NCBI GenBank assembly: GCA_024449915.1
Contig: JAMZAV010001429.1
Span: 62,001 to 126,000 of the forward strand
Source: Sweltsa coloradensis
Taxonomy: Eukaryota; Arthropoda; Insecta; Plecoptera; Chloroperlidae
Length of the DNA: 64,000 nucleotides
Direction: 5' to 3'
The notes under the pieces were generated by a model. The model saw only the letters and a program-made list of their open reading frames with translations. It had not been told where the DNA came from and ran no database searches. Each line of letters starts with the position of its first letter. Positions within the stretch are counted from its first letter, which is position 1. Positions 35,477 through 46,800 of the stretch are shown here, piece after piece. The position numbers and the translations under genes are program-made.

Positions 35477-35622
35477 ATGCACACACCATGGGTTCATGTG
35501 ATAGCTTGCATACTCTGTGTGGCCAAACTTCCGCTGCAGAGAAGTGCCTACAGCCACAAATAGAAGAAATGGTTGCCCACATTACAAGTCAACGGAATGG
35601 AACTTGACATTGGCTTTCACAG
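35477..35622 (+). pseudogene. Lectin F relic: A-type exon 1 with frameshift and nonsense codon
   Basis: A sister of relic D: same start context (AGGACAATG), same signal run (VHVIACILCV) and same ending (CATTGGCTTTCACAG|GT). Two lesions differ from D. One base is missing after TGTGT near 35520, shifting the frame, and the Gly codon before His-Trp is TGA (about 35606-35608). The Trp that is a stop in D is intact here. Exons 2-4 are absent; lectin G starts 1.5 kb further on. Confidence 0.8.
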
Positions 35623-37070
35623 GTGATTTCAGTCGTTTCATTATACATATTATTTTATATTTCCCTTTGACAACTATTTTGAGTCAAATTGTTATTCCAA
35701 TGCTAATGTGAGTGTGTGTGTGTGCGGTAATTTCTTTGTCTTAAAATTAAGTCTTAAGTAAAAATATTTTTACTAGTTCGCGTACAGTAATCCTACACAG
35801 AAATGGAGTAAAGCTTATAAATCAACCAAACAACAAATTAAATTAGAATGAGAAATAGTTGTATTTAATTTCCAAAACCTTGTACTTTTTCAAGAGTTGT
35901 TATACACTAAAATGTTATAAATGTACTTAAATGTCTCCAGATAAAAAGGCAAGTTTTCTTAGGCAGATTCTAACGGAAATAATATTTCTCAATTTCATTA
36001 ATCGGGAAACATTTGCGTAGGTGTATTTGTTAATTTTTAATACTACCCAGAAATTCAAATTAAATTATATTGTTTAATCGTAGGGTAACTAGTAATAATT
36101 ATGACTAGATAAGACTATTTGTTATTAACTTTTTTCTAAGATGGGATTATATTTTTATCATTGAAACGCTTAACGAGCGAGTGGCGTGAATGAAAGACTC
36201 AATTTGTGATTTTGACGGTGCTTTTGCATTGTTATTTGCACTAACATAAGTCAAACGGCCAGTCCAATCTTCATGAAAATTTTGAAACCTTATTTATAAC
36301 ATTATAAAGTAAACAATCCCAAAGAAAATCGCATGTTTGCAATGTTTTTAATACTTGGTAGCCTGGTTGCTGACGAAGCTGACGCCATAAATACTCGCTT
36401 ATTTAAAGTAATGTTTTATTATGTTTTAAGTTTTCTGTGTTTTGTTGAAATATATTCTTATTCAGGAATCGAACATCCCTTAATTTATTTAAATAATAGC
36501 AAAACATTGATAATTTGATTTGACCTTGATTGGGATAAATTTCGTAAAATGTCAAAAATTGTGCTATTATTGTTCATGTCTTGTACTAGTTTAAGTTAAA
36601 GCTACTAGTTTTTAGTTACAAATATATAAAACCTACACTATTTATGTTGTAGTTGTTTAAAATTATTTGTTTTGTATTAACCAAATTGCTGTCAAAATCA
36701 CAGGTATCCGTTCAATCAACTTCCGTTCAACTTACAGGAAACATTGTTTGGTTCAATTGCAATGTCAATAGTGTATTATTAAAAAAATTGTTATTCGTTA
36801 GCACAGGAACTCTTATTTAATTTGCTCGCCTGTGGCTGGTTCGGTGCCACACACAGTTTGGTTAATAATTAACAGACCACAAATCAACTGAAAAATGAAC
36901 AAAGTACATTTCAAGAATAGATACATAAGAGAGCGAAGAAAAATACGATTAGCTGTGTTTCGAGAAAAATAAAAGAATTAAAAATCCATTGTTTTATTTC
37001 GCAGCCAATGAAGATTGTCCTCTATCCCTTCCACTATCATTTTTCTCCTCAAACCCCTCATCTCTTCAGC
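35623..37070. other. F-G intergenic DNA
   Basis: No gene. The first 80 bases are the empty site of the MITE at 21643. From about 36480 the DNA aligns with the A-B and D-E flanks (ATTGGGATAAATTTCGTAAA, CAATGTCAATAGTGTATTAT). The Helentron-like insertion seen before E is absent. Confidence 0.5.
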
Positions 37071-37071
37071 C

Positions 37072-37106
37072 ATTGGCTACCCCTCACGTACTGCTCAAGT
37101 ATATAA
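37072..37106 (+). promoter_or_regulatory. Core promoter of lectin G
   Basis: Inverted CCAAT (ATTGG) at 37072-37076 and TATATAA at 37100-37106, 35 bases before the ATG. Confidence 0.65.
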
Positions 37107-37140
37107 CCACAGTGTTTCCTCACCAACTAGAGTTAGTGCA

Positions 37141-40100
37141 ATGACTACGCGGGTAGAACTAGTGTCGGTGTCTCTCTTCATCCTTGTGTCCTTGGTTCGA
37201 TGCCAGACCGGGTCTGATGTGCAATGTACTTTGCCCCATGCGGCTGGCATAACAGTGTCTCTAAAGAACAGGCTCAATGCTACGGGCTATTGGATTTCAC
37301 AGGTAATGCTAACTCCGTGAAATATCGCACTAATTATTAGTTATAATGAGGAAATAAATAATTTTTCTGAAGAGGACAGGATACCTCAAAGCTCGCGCGG
37401 AAGCGCCAGTGTTGTTGTTTTTACTTACATTGGACATGTTGATTATATTTCTCGATATATTATCGCACGCATAAAAAACTTGTAAACATTTAGCCAAGCC
37501 TCCCACACTCAAAAACATTAAAATCTATATAAAGGGCCAAGAAAATTATTTACCCTTCTTCATTTGGGCACTTTAAATAAAATTAACTCCATTTACCTTC
37601 GTGACTGCATCTTTGCAAAGCAGCTTGCCATTGTATTTGCAACTTATGTATGTATAAATCAACTCGAATTCAATTTTGGCAAAGTGAGAATGCAGTCATC
37701 TGAGGATATTGTGCATTTGAATTAAATTTATAACACACACTATAATTATATAATCATATATTTTGTTAAATATATAAATATTATGGTGCAAAAATGTAGA
37801 AGGCTTATGAGTGTGGTAGACTTGGCTTGGCTGTAATTTTACAGGTTTTTTTATGTGTGAGATCCTAAAGTTCCTGAACCAACCTCCCTTCCCAGCCCCC
37901 AACCCATTCATCGCAACCTAAATCTGAAAAGCTAACAATATTTAGTGCGCAGTTAGAGCTTCTAGAATTTAAAAGCTATTGAATTAGTGTAGTAGGAAAC
38001 AATTATATTATTATTTGGCTTAAATTAATAATTTGTATTAAGAGTCTACCCACTCTGTCCTACAACTAGGAGTTTCTTCATTGGAGTTCGAAGTACATGA
38101 TGTTTCCCCCACATCCTCAAACGAGCAGCAAAATAACAAAATATTTTAGTGCTGCCAGATTATCAAAGTCATATAATTATAATGCAACTTATTCACCACA
38201 TAAACTCAAAAATGTATTTCATTCAGGCTAACTAAATTAATAAATTTTTAAAGTAACAGAAAAATAATTGTGTCCACTATATCCGAAAATAATGTCAAAC
38301 TTGATCATTTGCGAGCTAGGTGCCATCGGGAAAAACTCCCATACGATGTAACATGGGGACGATTTTTATGCCCCTTTACCTTGGAGGATTTTAATAAAAA
38401 CAAAATATTGGTTATTATAGACGTACTCGACAACCTTTTTTGTAAATCTGTTTTATTTTGTTTTTGTAATTTTGGCAAGTGGATCATTCAAAATAAAATT
38501 ATGATGATTTGCCAGATGGAGTGTGATTTCGGAATGTATATTTCTGCGTGTTTGAGTTTATATTTGGGTATAGTTTCAAGACACTTTGTAATAAAGTATC
38601 ATTTTAGATTTTAGATGTACTCTAGGAACAATGACACAAACAAAAAGCAGCTGTAAAAGCCGATTTAAGAAATCCCCATAAAACGCAAAATATTTGCCCA
38701 AATTTAAAGATAAAAAAGTTAAGAAATTCGTGTACAATCCTAGTTAGAAGATATAATTTTTATTGGGCATAAGTGTATTATTATGCTTAAGAGCCTGTAG
38801 ATTATGTGGCAAAAAAAATTGGGGTAAAAGATAACGACATATTTGTGTGTGGGGTGTGGTGTTGGTAGTAGAGGGAAATAAGTAACTCATAACTAATATG
38901 ATTTTAAATGTTTTGTGTATTATTATAATGTTTTGTTGTATGCCTTATGGATTATTATTATGTTTGGATTGATATGGTAGTTTTATGGTTTCGTCCGGTT
39001 TAATAAATAATATTATGTAACAGATGACACTGGCGGAAGAGGAAGCGTCATCAAGCCTAAGCAAGTGGCAAGTTGACATCAAGTACCAGAAGAGTAGTTG
39101 CAATCGGAACCAGGCGACCCGAAACTACGTCATCACCGTCACAGGTGAGGTTATGATATGTGTTTTGGTTTGTTTAGTTTGAGGGTGCGTCAACCGTAAG
39201 TTTCCTTATGCACCACTCTAGCCTAGAGGATATGGAGAGGATAGAAACGTGCTGGTCACAACAAGTCACACTCACCGGCAAGGGAAACATGGTTTTCTCG
39301 AAATAAGCCAACAGTCTATTTAAATTTTCATCGGATCAATTTGCTGCATAGGTTATTTATTTTCAATGAGTAAACCATAATTATTTTCATTACTAATTTT
39401 TTTTTATAGCTTATGATACGACATCACTTATAAGGAAAACTTCTTTTTTTAACCCTGTTTTTTTGTCATCTTCCATGTGTGAGTAATGTTAAATCGTATC
39501 TACTTTGGCAATTGTGTTTATTTTGGTATAATTCAGATATAATTTTTTGTTTTCATCAAAAGCTTGAAGACGAAAATCGATTTCATTAACTTCCGAAACA
39601 TTGTTTTATTATAAAATAAAGAGTTGATTTAGACTCAATTGTTTTAAATATTACTAATAATGTCAAATGTTTGCTCTTCTAGAGTCGCCTGCAAGAGCAG
39701 GACCAGACTACGAACTGTTCCCCGGCTTGGGATATTACAAGTTCCACCCTCTGATCACGACCATGGCGAAGGCGCGTCAAGTGTGCGCAGACGAGGGTGC
39801 GCACTTGATCATAGTCAACTCGGAAGCAGAAGCTGACGTCACTAAGACTCTACGCGCCAGATATCCCAACATCACGAACGGTTATACTTGGGTAGGAGTT
39901 TTAGAGAAGGGGATCAATGAATATATCACGATATTCGGTACGTTAACGTCATAGATCAGTTCTGAAGGGACTTTTTTACTTTTAAGAGTAAAGCTAACAA
40001 ATTATACATTAAAATACACACAAATAAGTATAACATAATATTTTTAAGTGTATTTTGTATCGTTCCTCAGACATATCGCTATTAAATTATTATATTGCAT

Positions 40101-41502
40101 GATAAAAACAGAAAAACGCAACAAAAGTGGTAAAAACATTTCCTTAGTTTAAATGCTTGGTGCTTAAAGCTCAGTCACTTGGATTGGTGATGAGATAATT
40201 ACAACAAACAAGGCTACTATTGAAAATAAAACAAGGGTAATGTACTGATTACATAAGTTCATAATAGGAGGATTAGTTTTAAAGTCGCTCCAGCGAGTGT
40301 ACCACTCATTTAAAACAAGATCTTATTGACTTAATAAAAATGAATTTACTAAATATTTGCCTCCAATGATATAAATATCGGCCGTTATATTATTATGTAT
40401 TCATGAATAGGATACAGAGTAAATTTTTTAAATGTGATTTCAGTGCTCATCTAAAATGGTTGTCATTTGATTCTAGTAGTAGTTTTTCTGACATTGGTAG
40501 TATCAACAGCTTAACATTAAATATGTGTAACTGAATGATGGATTGTAACATTGCTAGTTACCAATACGGTAGTTTTAGTAGAGATTTGTGTGCGCTGCCA
40601 TCTTGGCTGTGACGTCACGGAATTGCTGCTAGAAACTCGTTTCCACCATGCAGCACATGTAAGCACAGCACCTTCATTGCGCCAACAAAAACAACCGTAT
40701 AGAAATGAGTTGAATAAATAAAATCTGTTTTTCTTTGTAAGTCAAATAATAATTAAAACAATTAATATTTAGACACGCATAAAAGTTTGTCTTTATGACT
40801 ACGTCGACAATGCATTTACATTTGTTAAAAGTTCTGTCAAACTAAAATTTACCATATTTATTTTGATTGTATATAGTCATTGACTATGGTTAAAGTCATA
40901 CAGTGTTGCCACGCTTTCAAATCATTTCTACTTTTGTTGAAATAGTTAATGAGTTTGGTCTACAATATCTCGGCAATGAGTTCGGTAAGGTGACTTTTTT
41001 AAAAGATTATTATTAAGATTGTAAAAAAAACAATGTTATAAAATGATTATTTGTTGTTTTCAAATTAATTTTGGATGCACTACAGGTAATTTGGTGTTCC
41101 AAAGTGTGTTTTTTGTGCCCTTACAAAGGTAGAAGTCTATAAAAAATAGAAATATCTAATTTTACAATCGTTAATATTTTGTTAAGTTTTTCCGTGCCAG
41201 TTTTTTATTGCATATTATTATTTATCATACATAAAATAATAACATTATTTACATTTTGCATCATTTTAGTTTATGTTATGCTATGACGGAGAAACTTTAA
41301 GATGCGCAACAACAAAGATATATTTTGAACTTGGTTTGTTTCAGGTGACAGCTTCAAGTCTACCGGGTTCACGCGCTGGGACACCGGAGAGCCTAACGCT
41401 GACGGCCCTGGTGATTGTATCGTGATCTCGAAAGTTAGCGGTGGCCTTCACGACACGCAATGCGCCGGGGGATACCCAGCTGTGTGCGAGCAAGACTTAT
41501 AG
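37141..41502 (+). CDS. Lectin G: secreted C-type lectin, LPS-binding-protein type, 231 aa
   Basis: Exons 37141-37302, 39024-39144, 39683-39937 and 41345-41502 (stop TAG); phases 0, 1, 1; coding length 696. Signal core LVSVSLFILVSL; Cys29 and Cys80 in the N-terminal module. Exon 1 ends ATGYWISQ where all other complete genes have GHW. The CTLD has GYYKFH, RQVCADEGAHL, GYTWVGV, RWDTGEPNADG, and cysteines in GDCIVIS, TQCAGG and AVCEQ. Compared with B, changes again lie near the binding face: NGYTW for NSWAW, EPNAD for EPNGD, TQCAGGY for TPCSGGF. The canonical polyadenylation site of B and E reads AATTAA here; the nearest intact AATAAA is at 41623. Intron 3 carries a small MITE with a CRE-like palindrome. 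Confidence 0.9.
38200..38840 (+). repeat. Interspersed repeat family 2, intron 1 of lectin G
   Basis: Positional equivalent of 8130-8770 and 29350-29995, with GAGCTAGGTGCCATCGGG and TTTCGGAATGTATATTTC. Confidence 0.7.
40566..40698. repeat. 133-base MITE carrying a TGACGTCA palindrome, intron 3 of lectin G
   Basis: Absent from introns 3 of B and E, which read CCAATAGAAATGAG. In G, CCAAT is followed by ACGGTAGTTTT..., and ...AAACAACCGT is followed by ATAGAAATG: inverted tips with an AT duplication. A full cAMP-response-element octamer TGACGTCA is at 40610-40617. Confidence 0.7.
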
Positions 41503-41622
41503 GGATCTGCGGTCAAAAACAATACCGATAACAAAATACCTTGCAAATAATACCTCATTGTAGACATGAATGCATGCCGTCGAAATTAATATAATGTTGG
41601 CCTAAATAAGTGCATAAAATAA

Positions 41623-41628
41623 AATAAA
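41623..41628 (+). promoter_or_regulatory. Likely polyadenylation signal of lectin G
   Basis: The first intact AATAAA after the stop. The position used in B and E (about 41583 here) has AATTAA. Confidence 0.45.
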
Positions 41629-41644
41629 TAAAAACTAATTTAAA

Positions 41645-41985
41645 ATTGAGTCTATACCCTTTTAGTCACATCACTGATTATCAGTGGCCAACCCTGTAGG
41701 CGCCGGCACAATAAACGAGAAAATAAAGAAAAAACACCGATCAATCAAGCTGGACACGATTACACCCGAGTACAGCGCCAGAATCTACAAGGCTGATTCG
41801 GAACAACCTTAAACGTTATTATTACAAGTCACCGTTTACACATTCCCCAGGCAAGAACTTACAAACTTCAAGTCCAAATCACAAGTTAAAAAACTTCTGC
41901 TTAAAGCGGTAATCAATCCCTGGAACTTCTGCATTGGAAGCAAAGCATCACCTTCAAGACGTAAATTTAATTGGTAATTAGGAAT
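41645..41985 (-). repeat. tRNA-derived SINE downstream of lectin G
   Basis: Same element and same position relative to the gene as 11436-11785 after lectin B; the two are nearly identical, so the insertion came before the block duplicated. The minus-strand head has TTCCAATGCAGAAG and GGGATTGATTACCG. Confidence 0.7.
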
Positions 41986-42200
41986 GTGCGGGAACAGAGG
42001 TCTTGACAGTCGGTCGGGTCGGGTTTGGGTACTAGACTGCGTCGGGATTTGAGTCGTGTAGGAAAAAGAGGTCCACTATAGTAATATGCTGCTTGTTTAA
42101 ATGGATAATATATTTTTATATAAAGCATCATAAAATCATAGTATTCTTCTAATTAATTTTAAAGTATCGAAATATCCACTCGATTGCATTTTTGTTTTAA

Positions 42201-42823
42201 GGCTATTCCACCGCGTTTTTCTATTTTCCAAAATATGCTTCTAAGTTAAAATATAGTGAATGGCTTTGAAACATGGCTATTTTAGAAAATCAAAAATATT
42301 TTTTCCAAATTTTTCTGATCCGGTACACGGCCAATATAGCCACCTCAAAATAATTTCAAACTTCAATTCGCCAGGGCACACCATTCAACGTACGGTGTTG
42401 TGCTTTTGTGACATTAATTTTTAACTGTTTTTCTATGGACTGACTGAAAGAAAACAGATTTATTTTATAAATTGTCTTTCCAGCGAATTTTTTCGTTTGG
42501 CGGTATTTTTTACCGATTTGTACCGCCAAACGAAAAAATTCGCAGGAAAGACAATTGTTAAATAAATCTGTTTTCTCTCAGTCAGTCCAAAGAAAAACAG
42601 TGAAAATTAATGTCACAAAAGCACAACACCCTACTTTGAATGGTGTGCCCTGGCGAATTGAAGTTTGAAATTATTTTGAGGTGGCTATATTGGCCGTGTA
42701 CCGGATCAGAAAAATTTGGAAAAAATTTTTTTGATTTTCTAAAATAGCCATGTTTCAAGGCCATTCACTATATTTTGACTTAGTAGCATATTTTGGAAAA
42801 TAGAAAAACGCGGTGGAATAGCC
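42201..42823. repeat. 623-base near-perfect palindrome (foldback element)
   Basis: Starts GGCTATTCCACCGCG and ends CGCGGTGGAATAGCC. The arms of about 300 bases mirror each other over their whole length; the centre is near 42510-42520 (ACCGATTTGTACCGCCAAAC against GTTTGGCGGTA). The related flank after lectin B keeps only its two tips (11998-12010). No ORF. Confidence 0.9.
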
Positions 42824-42899
42824 AATTGTCTGGACCGGCACCTACACCAAAAGTGTTTGTAAATCCTGGACCGGCACCTCCACCATCTACCCAAAATTT

Positions 42900-43520
42900 A
42901 TTTTTTCGTTAACGGGGTGTTTACCCGCTATATTTAAAATAACCATTTCATTCAAGCTTACTAGTTTTGATAATTTGATTGATTCTTCCACCATGACCCG
43001 AAAATGAATTGTCAAACTTTGTAATTCTCGAGCTAGGTCCCATTAGCAAAAATCTCCCATAAGAAATAACATGGGGGCGAACTTTATGCACCGGGACTGT
43101 GCAGGATTTTGATCCAAATAATTACTGTTTTTATTGGCGTAATGGACAACCTTTTAGTAAATCCGCTATATTTTCATTTGTAATTTGTGAAAGAGGTTAA
43201 GTCAAAATGTTGAATACCAAGAAGGGTTGTGATTTTGGAATGTATGTTTTTCCGTGTTTGAATGTTTATTTCTGCACAGTTTCAAGACACAATTTTATAA
43301 AGGTCTATTTTAGATGGTTATGAACTATAGTTTCTATGTGGAAGAAAAAATGAGCTGGTTAAAGCTGTTTTCAGTAATTACACAAAATGCCATAAAACTA
43401 AAATATCTGGATAATTTTAATCGTGTATAATCACAGTAACAAGATATCACTTTATAAACGATAATTTTTGTGTAGATTTATGCTACAGATTATGTAGTAA
43501 AAATGGGTTAACTATCTAGT
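42900..43520 (+). repeat. Interspersed repeat family 2, upstream of lectin H
   Basis: Nearly identical to 12090-12700 upstream of lectin C, with CTCGAGCTAGGTCCCATTAG and CCCATAAGAAATAACATGGG. Confidence 0.7.
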
Positions 43521-43689
43521 CAGCCCCAAAGTAACCGACCCAACCTGACCCGCATTTTCGGCAACACGCAAATAAGTCACCAGTAAAAGTTTATTGTGCA
43601 TCACACTCAACACACGTGCACACAGACGCCCCCCCCCCAAACTAAAACTCTTATATCCCCGGAGGATGCTTCCAAACCCTTCTCCTTCC

Positions 43690-43792
43690 AACTTATCGAC
43701 AAAGTCAAATAGGTCATCTCTCCTCGATTACTTAACCACGCCTCCTTCTCCTACAATAGGATGTCCAATCTTTCCCCTCAGTGCTATATAAA
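43690..43792 (+). promoter_or_regulatory. Promoter of lectin H
   Basis: TATATAAA at 43785-43792, about 46 bases before the ATG, preceded by the conserved CAATCTTTCCCCTCAG and a TTATC box (CAACTTATCGACAAAGTC near 43690), as in C, I and J. Confidence 0.55.
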
Positions 43793-43837
43793 CAAGAACC
43801 CATCAGACATTCTAGTCTAAGCAACAAGTGACGGAAG

Positions 43838-46800
43838 ATGTCGAAACTTGTGGTCCTGGTGGTGGTGACTTGTGTGTTTGTGTCTATTGTTAAACCCGAG
43901 GCGAAGATAGGGGAACCATGTTCTGAAGCGAAGAAGTCGTTGGTGAAGTTCTCCATCAACACTAGTAGGAGTCAGACTGGGCACTGGCAATCAAAGGTAT
44001 TTGACAAGGTTTTCAAAAATAAAAAATAAGGTTATTAAAAATATTAACAATATGAACAGTAATAAATGAAGTCATTATTTTTTGATACTTTTACTACGAA
44101 TCTTCAAATATGTTTTCAAAACCTTTTCGTGTTTTATTGTAATTAATTTATATTTAAGATTTAAATAGTTATTTGTACTGATGGAAACCTATTTTGTATG
44201 GCTCTCTTCTGGTTTTTAATTATATATGTGGCAAATAGTTCAATTATTAAGAAATGTTCAAGGTCTGTTTGAGAGGAAAACTACTTGAAAATAACTCGTC
44301 AGGATTACCAATAATTATGACAGAATTCAATCCCGGGATATTTCGAATAAATTCTAGCACTTTAAGCTCGAGCCAATTATGTCGTTATATTTTAGATGAG
44401 TAAAAATCACCTTTCGAGAGTTATAATTGTAGCATTCATATTTTATTCTTATAAATTATTGAAATTATATATTAAATTTATATGGGTGTTTATAATTTAA
44501 AAAACTTTGGTTTGTTTTGTTAGTTGATAATTTGGATTTGATTTTAAATTCATTTTGTGTTTATTTATATTTGTCTTAAAGAGCTCATGAGTTTCTTGGA
44601 TAGTGTACATTTTGTTGAAAAGCGGTCCTAATATGTTGTTACTTAACGCCTCATTGTGATGCATATACTTAGCTTCCTCAGTTATTTAATTACGTGGTTG
44701 TGTAAAGTTGTTGAATAAATAATAAAGATAACCTTTTTAAATTAATTAAGATGGTGATACATAAAAAAAAAACATTTCATACCTTATATCACTAGCACAA
44801 AAGCTTGTCAGTACGTCACAGTAATGTTGATTCAAATAAGTATGTCAACTTCCTAGCAGAAGGCCGTTTAAAAACTCGACACACAGTAAAAACACAACCA
44901 AAGTGACATATTTTTAATTTTTAGCCTAAAAAAAATGTTGAGTAAAGTTCCATGTTCATGATTCTTAGATTGGTTTCAATCATCGTGGTGGAAAGACGAA
45001 CATGAGCAAGTCTGATACTTGGTCATTGGATGTCGAACAGTCTACAACAACAACATGCGACGAAGATGAGGGGATAAACATCATTGCCACAGTAACCCAA
45101 GGTAAAAACGGTAATGCTTTGTTTAACTCATTCAGACCACGTGTCCATTATAATGGACATAACAATTTTTTTTTTTTTTTAAATTAAACTTAAAATTTTT
45201 TCAATTTGGCCAACAAAAAATTCAAAAAAATTGGGGAATTCAAATTCACATTTTTTTTACCGCATTGCGATAGGACGAATAGTACCGTTTTTAGAGCAGA
45301 TTGAAAATTGAAATGTGTAAAAACGGGCAAAAAAAAGTGTTTTTGGTTTTTTCCCGGAAATTTAAAATATTAATAGTTTTGCCAGTAATTGAGATACATA
45401 AAATCCAAAATATGCAAAAAATTCCGAAAAAAATCTAGTTTTAGAAATGCACTTAAAATTGACATTTGAACATCAAACGTTGCTTTTATTCGAAATCCAA
45501 AATTTCCCATAATTCCTTAAATACTAGGAAACGCTCAGTTGGACGCGTTGATAAGCGAGCACGTGCTATAGCTAGACCCACATTGCACATTTTTTTAAAT
45601 TTTAAAATTTACGACGTTCGCGTTTCCAGTATTATTTATTATTGCCAAGGTATTTGGGTAAACCCGTGTTTAAATCTTTACTTTAAAATCCACCGCCATC
45701 TAGAGGACCTTGACTCCTTGGGAAAACTTTTTAAACTCTTTGTTGACAATTAATAGACTGCTTCCTCGAAAGTATTTTGATTACTTCTAGGTGGCAGTGC
45801 ATTAGAAACTTCGCGCGTCTTTTCGTTGCCATGGCAACGTTACTTTTGTTATAATGTAATTTCCATCTACACTACTTATCGGATCAAAATAAAATGAACA
45901 TATTCGTGACCGGACGGACATTCTAAATGATTTGGCTATCTCAGATTTTGTCGCCGTTGAGTTTGAAAAAAAAACTTTCGATTAACTTTAATGTAACTTT
46001 TTAACTTTTTGAACGATTTTGCCACAAAACTAATGGCATTCAATCGAGAACAAAGCTTGCGGATGGTCAAAATTTCAACTCGATTTGAGCCTCCGTTCGA
46101 CCGCTATCATGAGCCAAAAAAGCTGCACGACTTTCCGTTGCCATGGTAACCGTACTTTGTTATAATGTAATTTCCATCTACACTACTTATCGGATCAAAA
46201 TAAAATTAACATATTCGTGACCGGACGGACATTCTAAATGATTTGGCCATCTCAGATTTTGTCGCCGTGAAGTTTGAAAAAAAAACTTTCGATTAACTTT
46301 AATGTAACTTTTTAACTTTTTGAACGATTTTGCCACAAAACTAATGGCATTCAATCGAGAACAAAGCTTGCGGATGGTGAAAATTTCAACTCGATCCGAG
46401 CCTCCGTTCGAACGTTATCGCGAGACAAAACAAAAAAACAAACAAACAAACAAAAAAAAAACAAAACAAGTGACTATTTTTTCCGGCAGAGTCAAATGGA
46501 AACGCTCGCTTCGCTCGCTTAATTACAATGAAAAATATAAAAAAATACTAAAAATATCAGAAAAAATCAGGAAATGTTAATTTTTAGCTTAAAATATCCT
46601 AATTTGTGCCAATTTAATTATGGTCTGAATGAGTTAATAGTAGCACTGATTTGTATGTGCCATATGTTATACAAACTTAAAGTGACAAATAACGAACAAC
46701 GGTTATTCAATAAAAAAAACTAATTGTTTTAAATCTGCAGAGAAAACTTCTTTATCGCTTGCAGTAGTAATATTAAATTTTAAAATAATTAAAACTTTTA

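Noticed and set aside
46320..46580. 86-codon Lys-rich frame in intron 2 of lectin H
   Set aside because: It lies in a repeat and its Lys/Gln run comes from the (AAACA)n tract.
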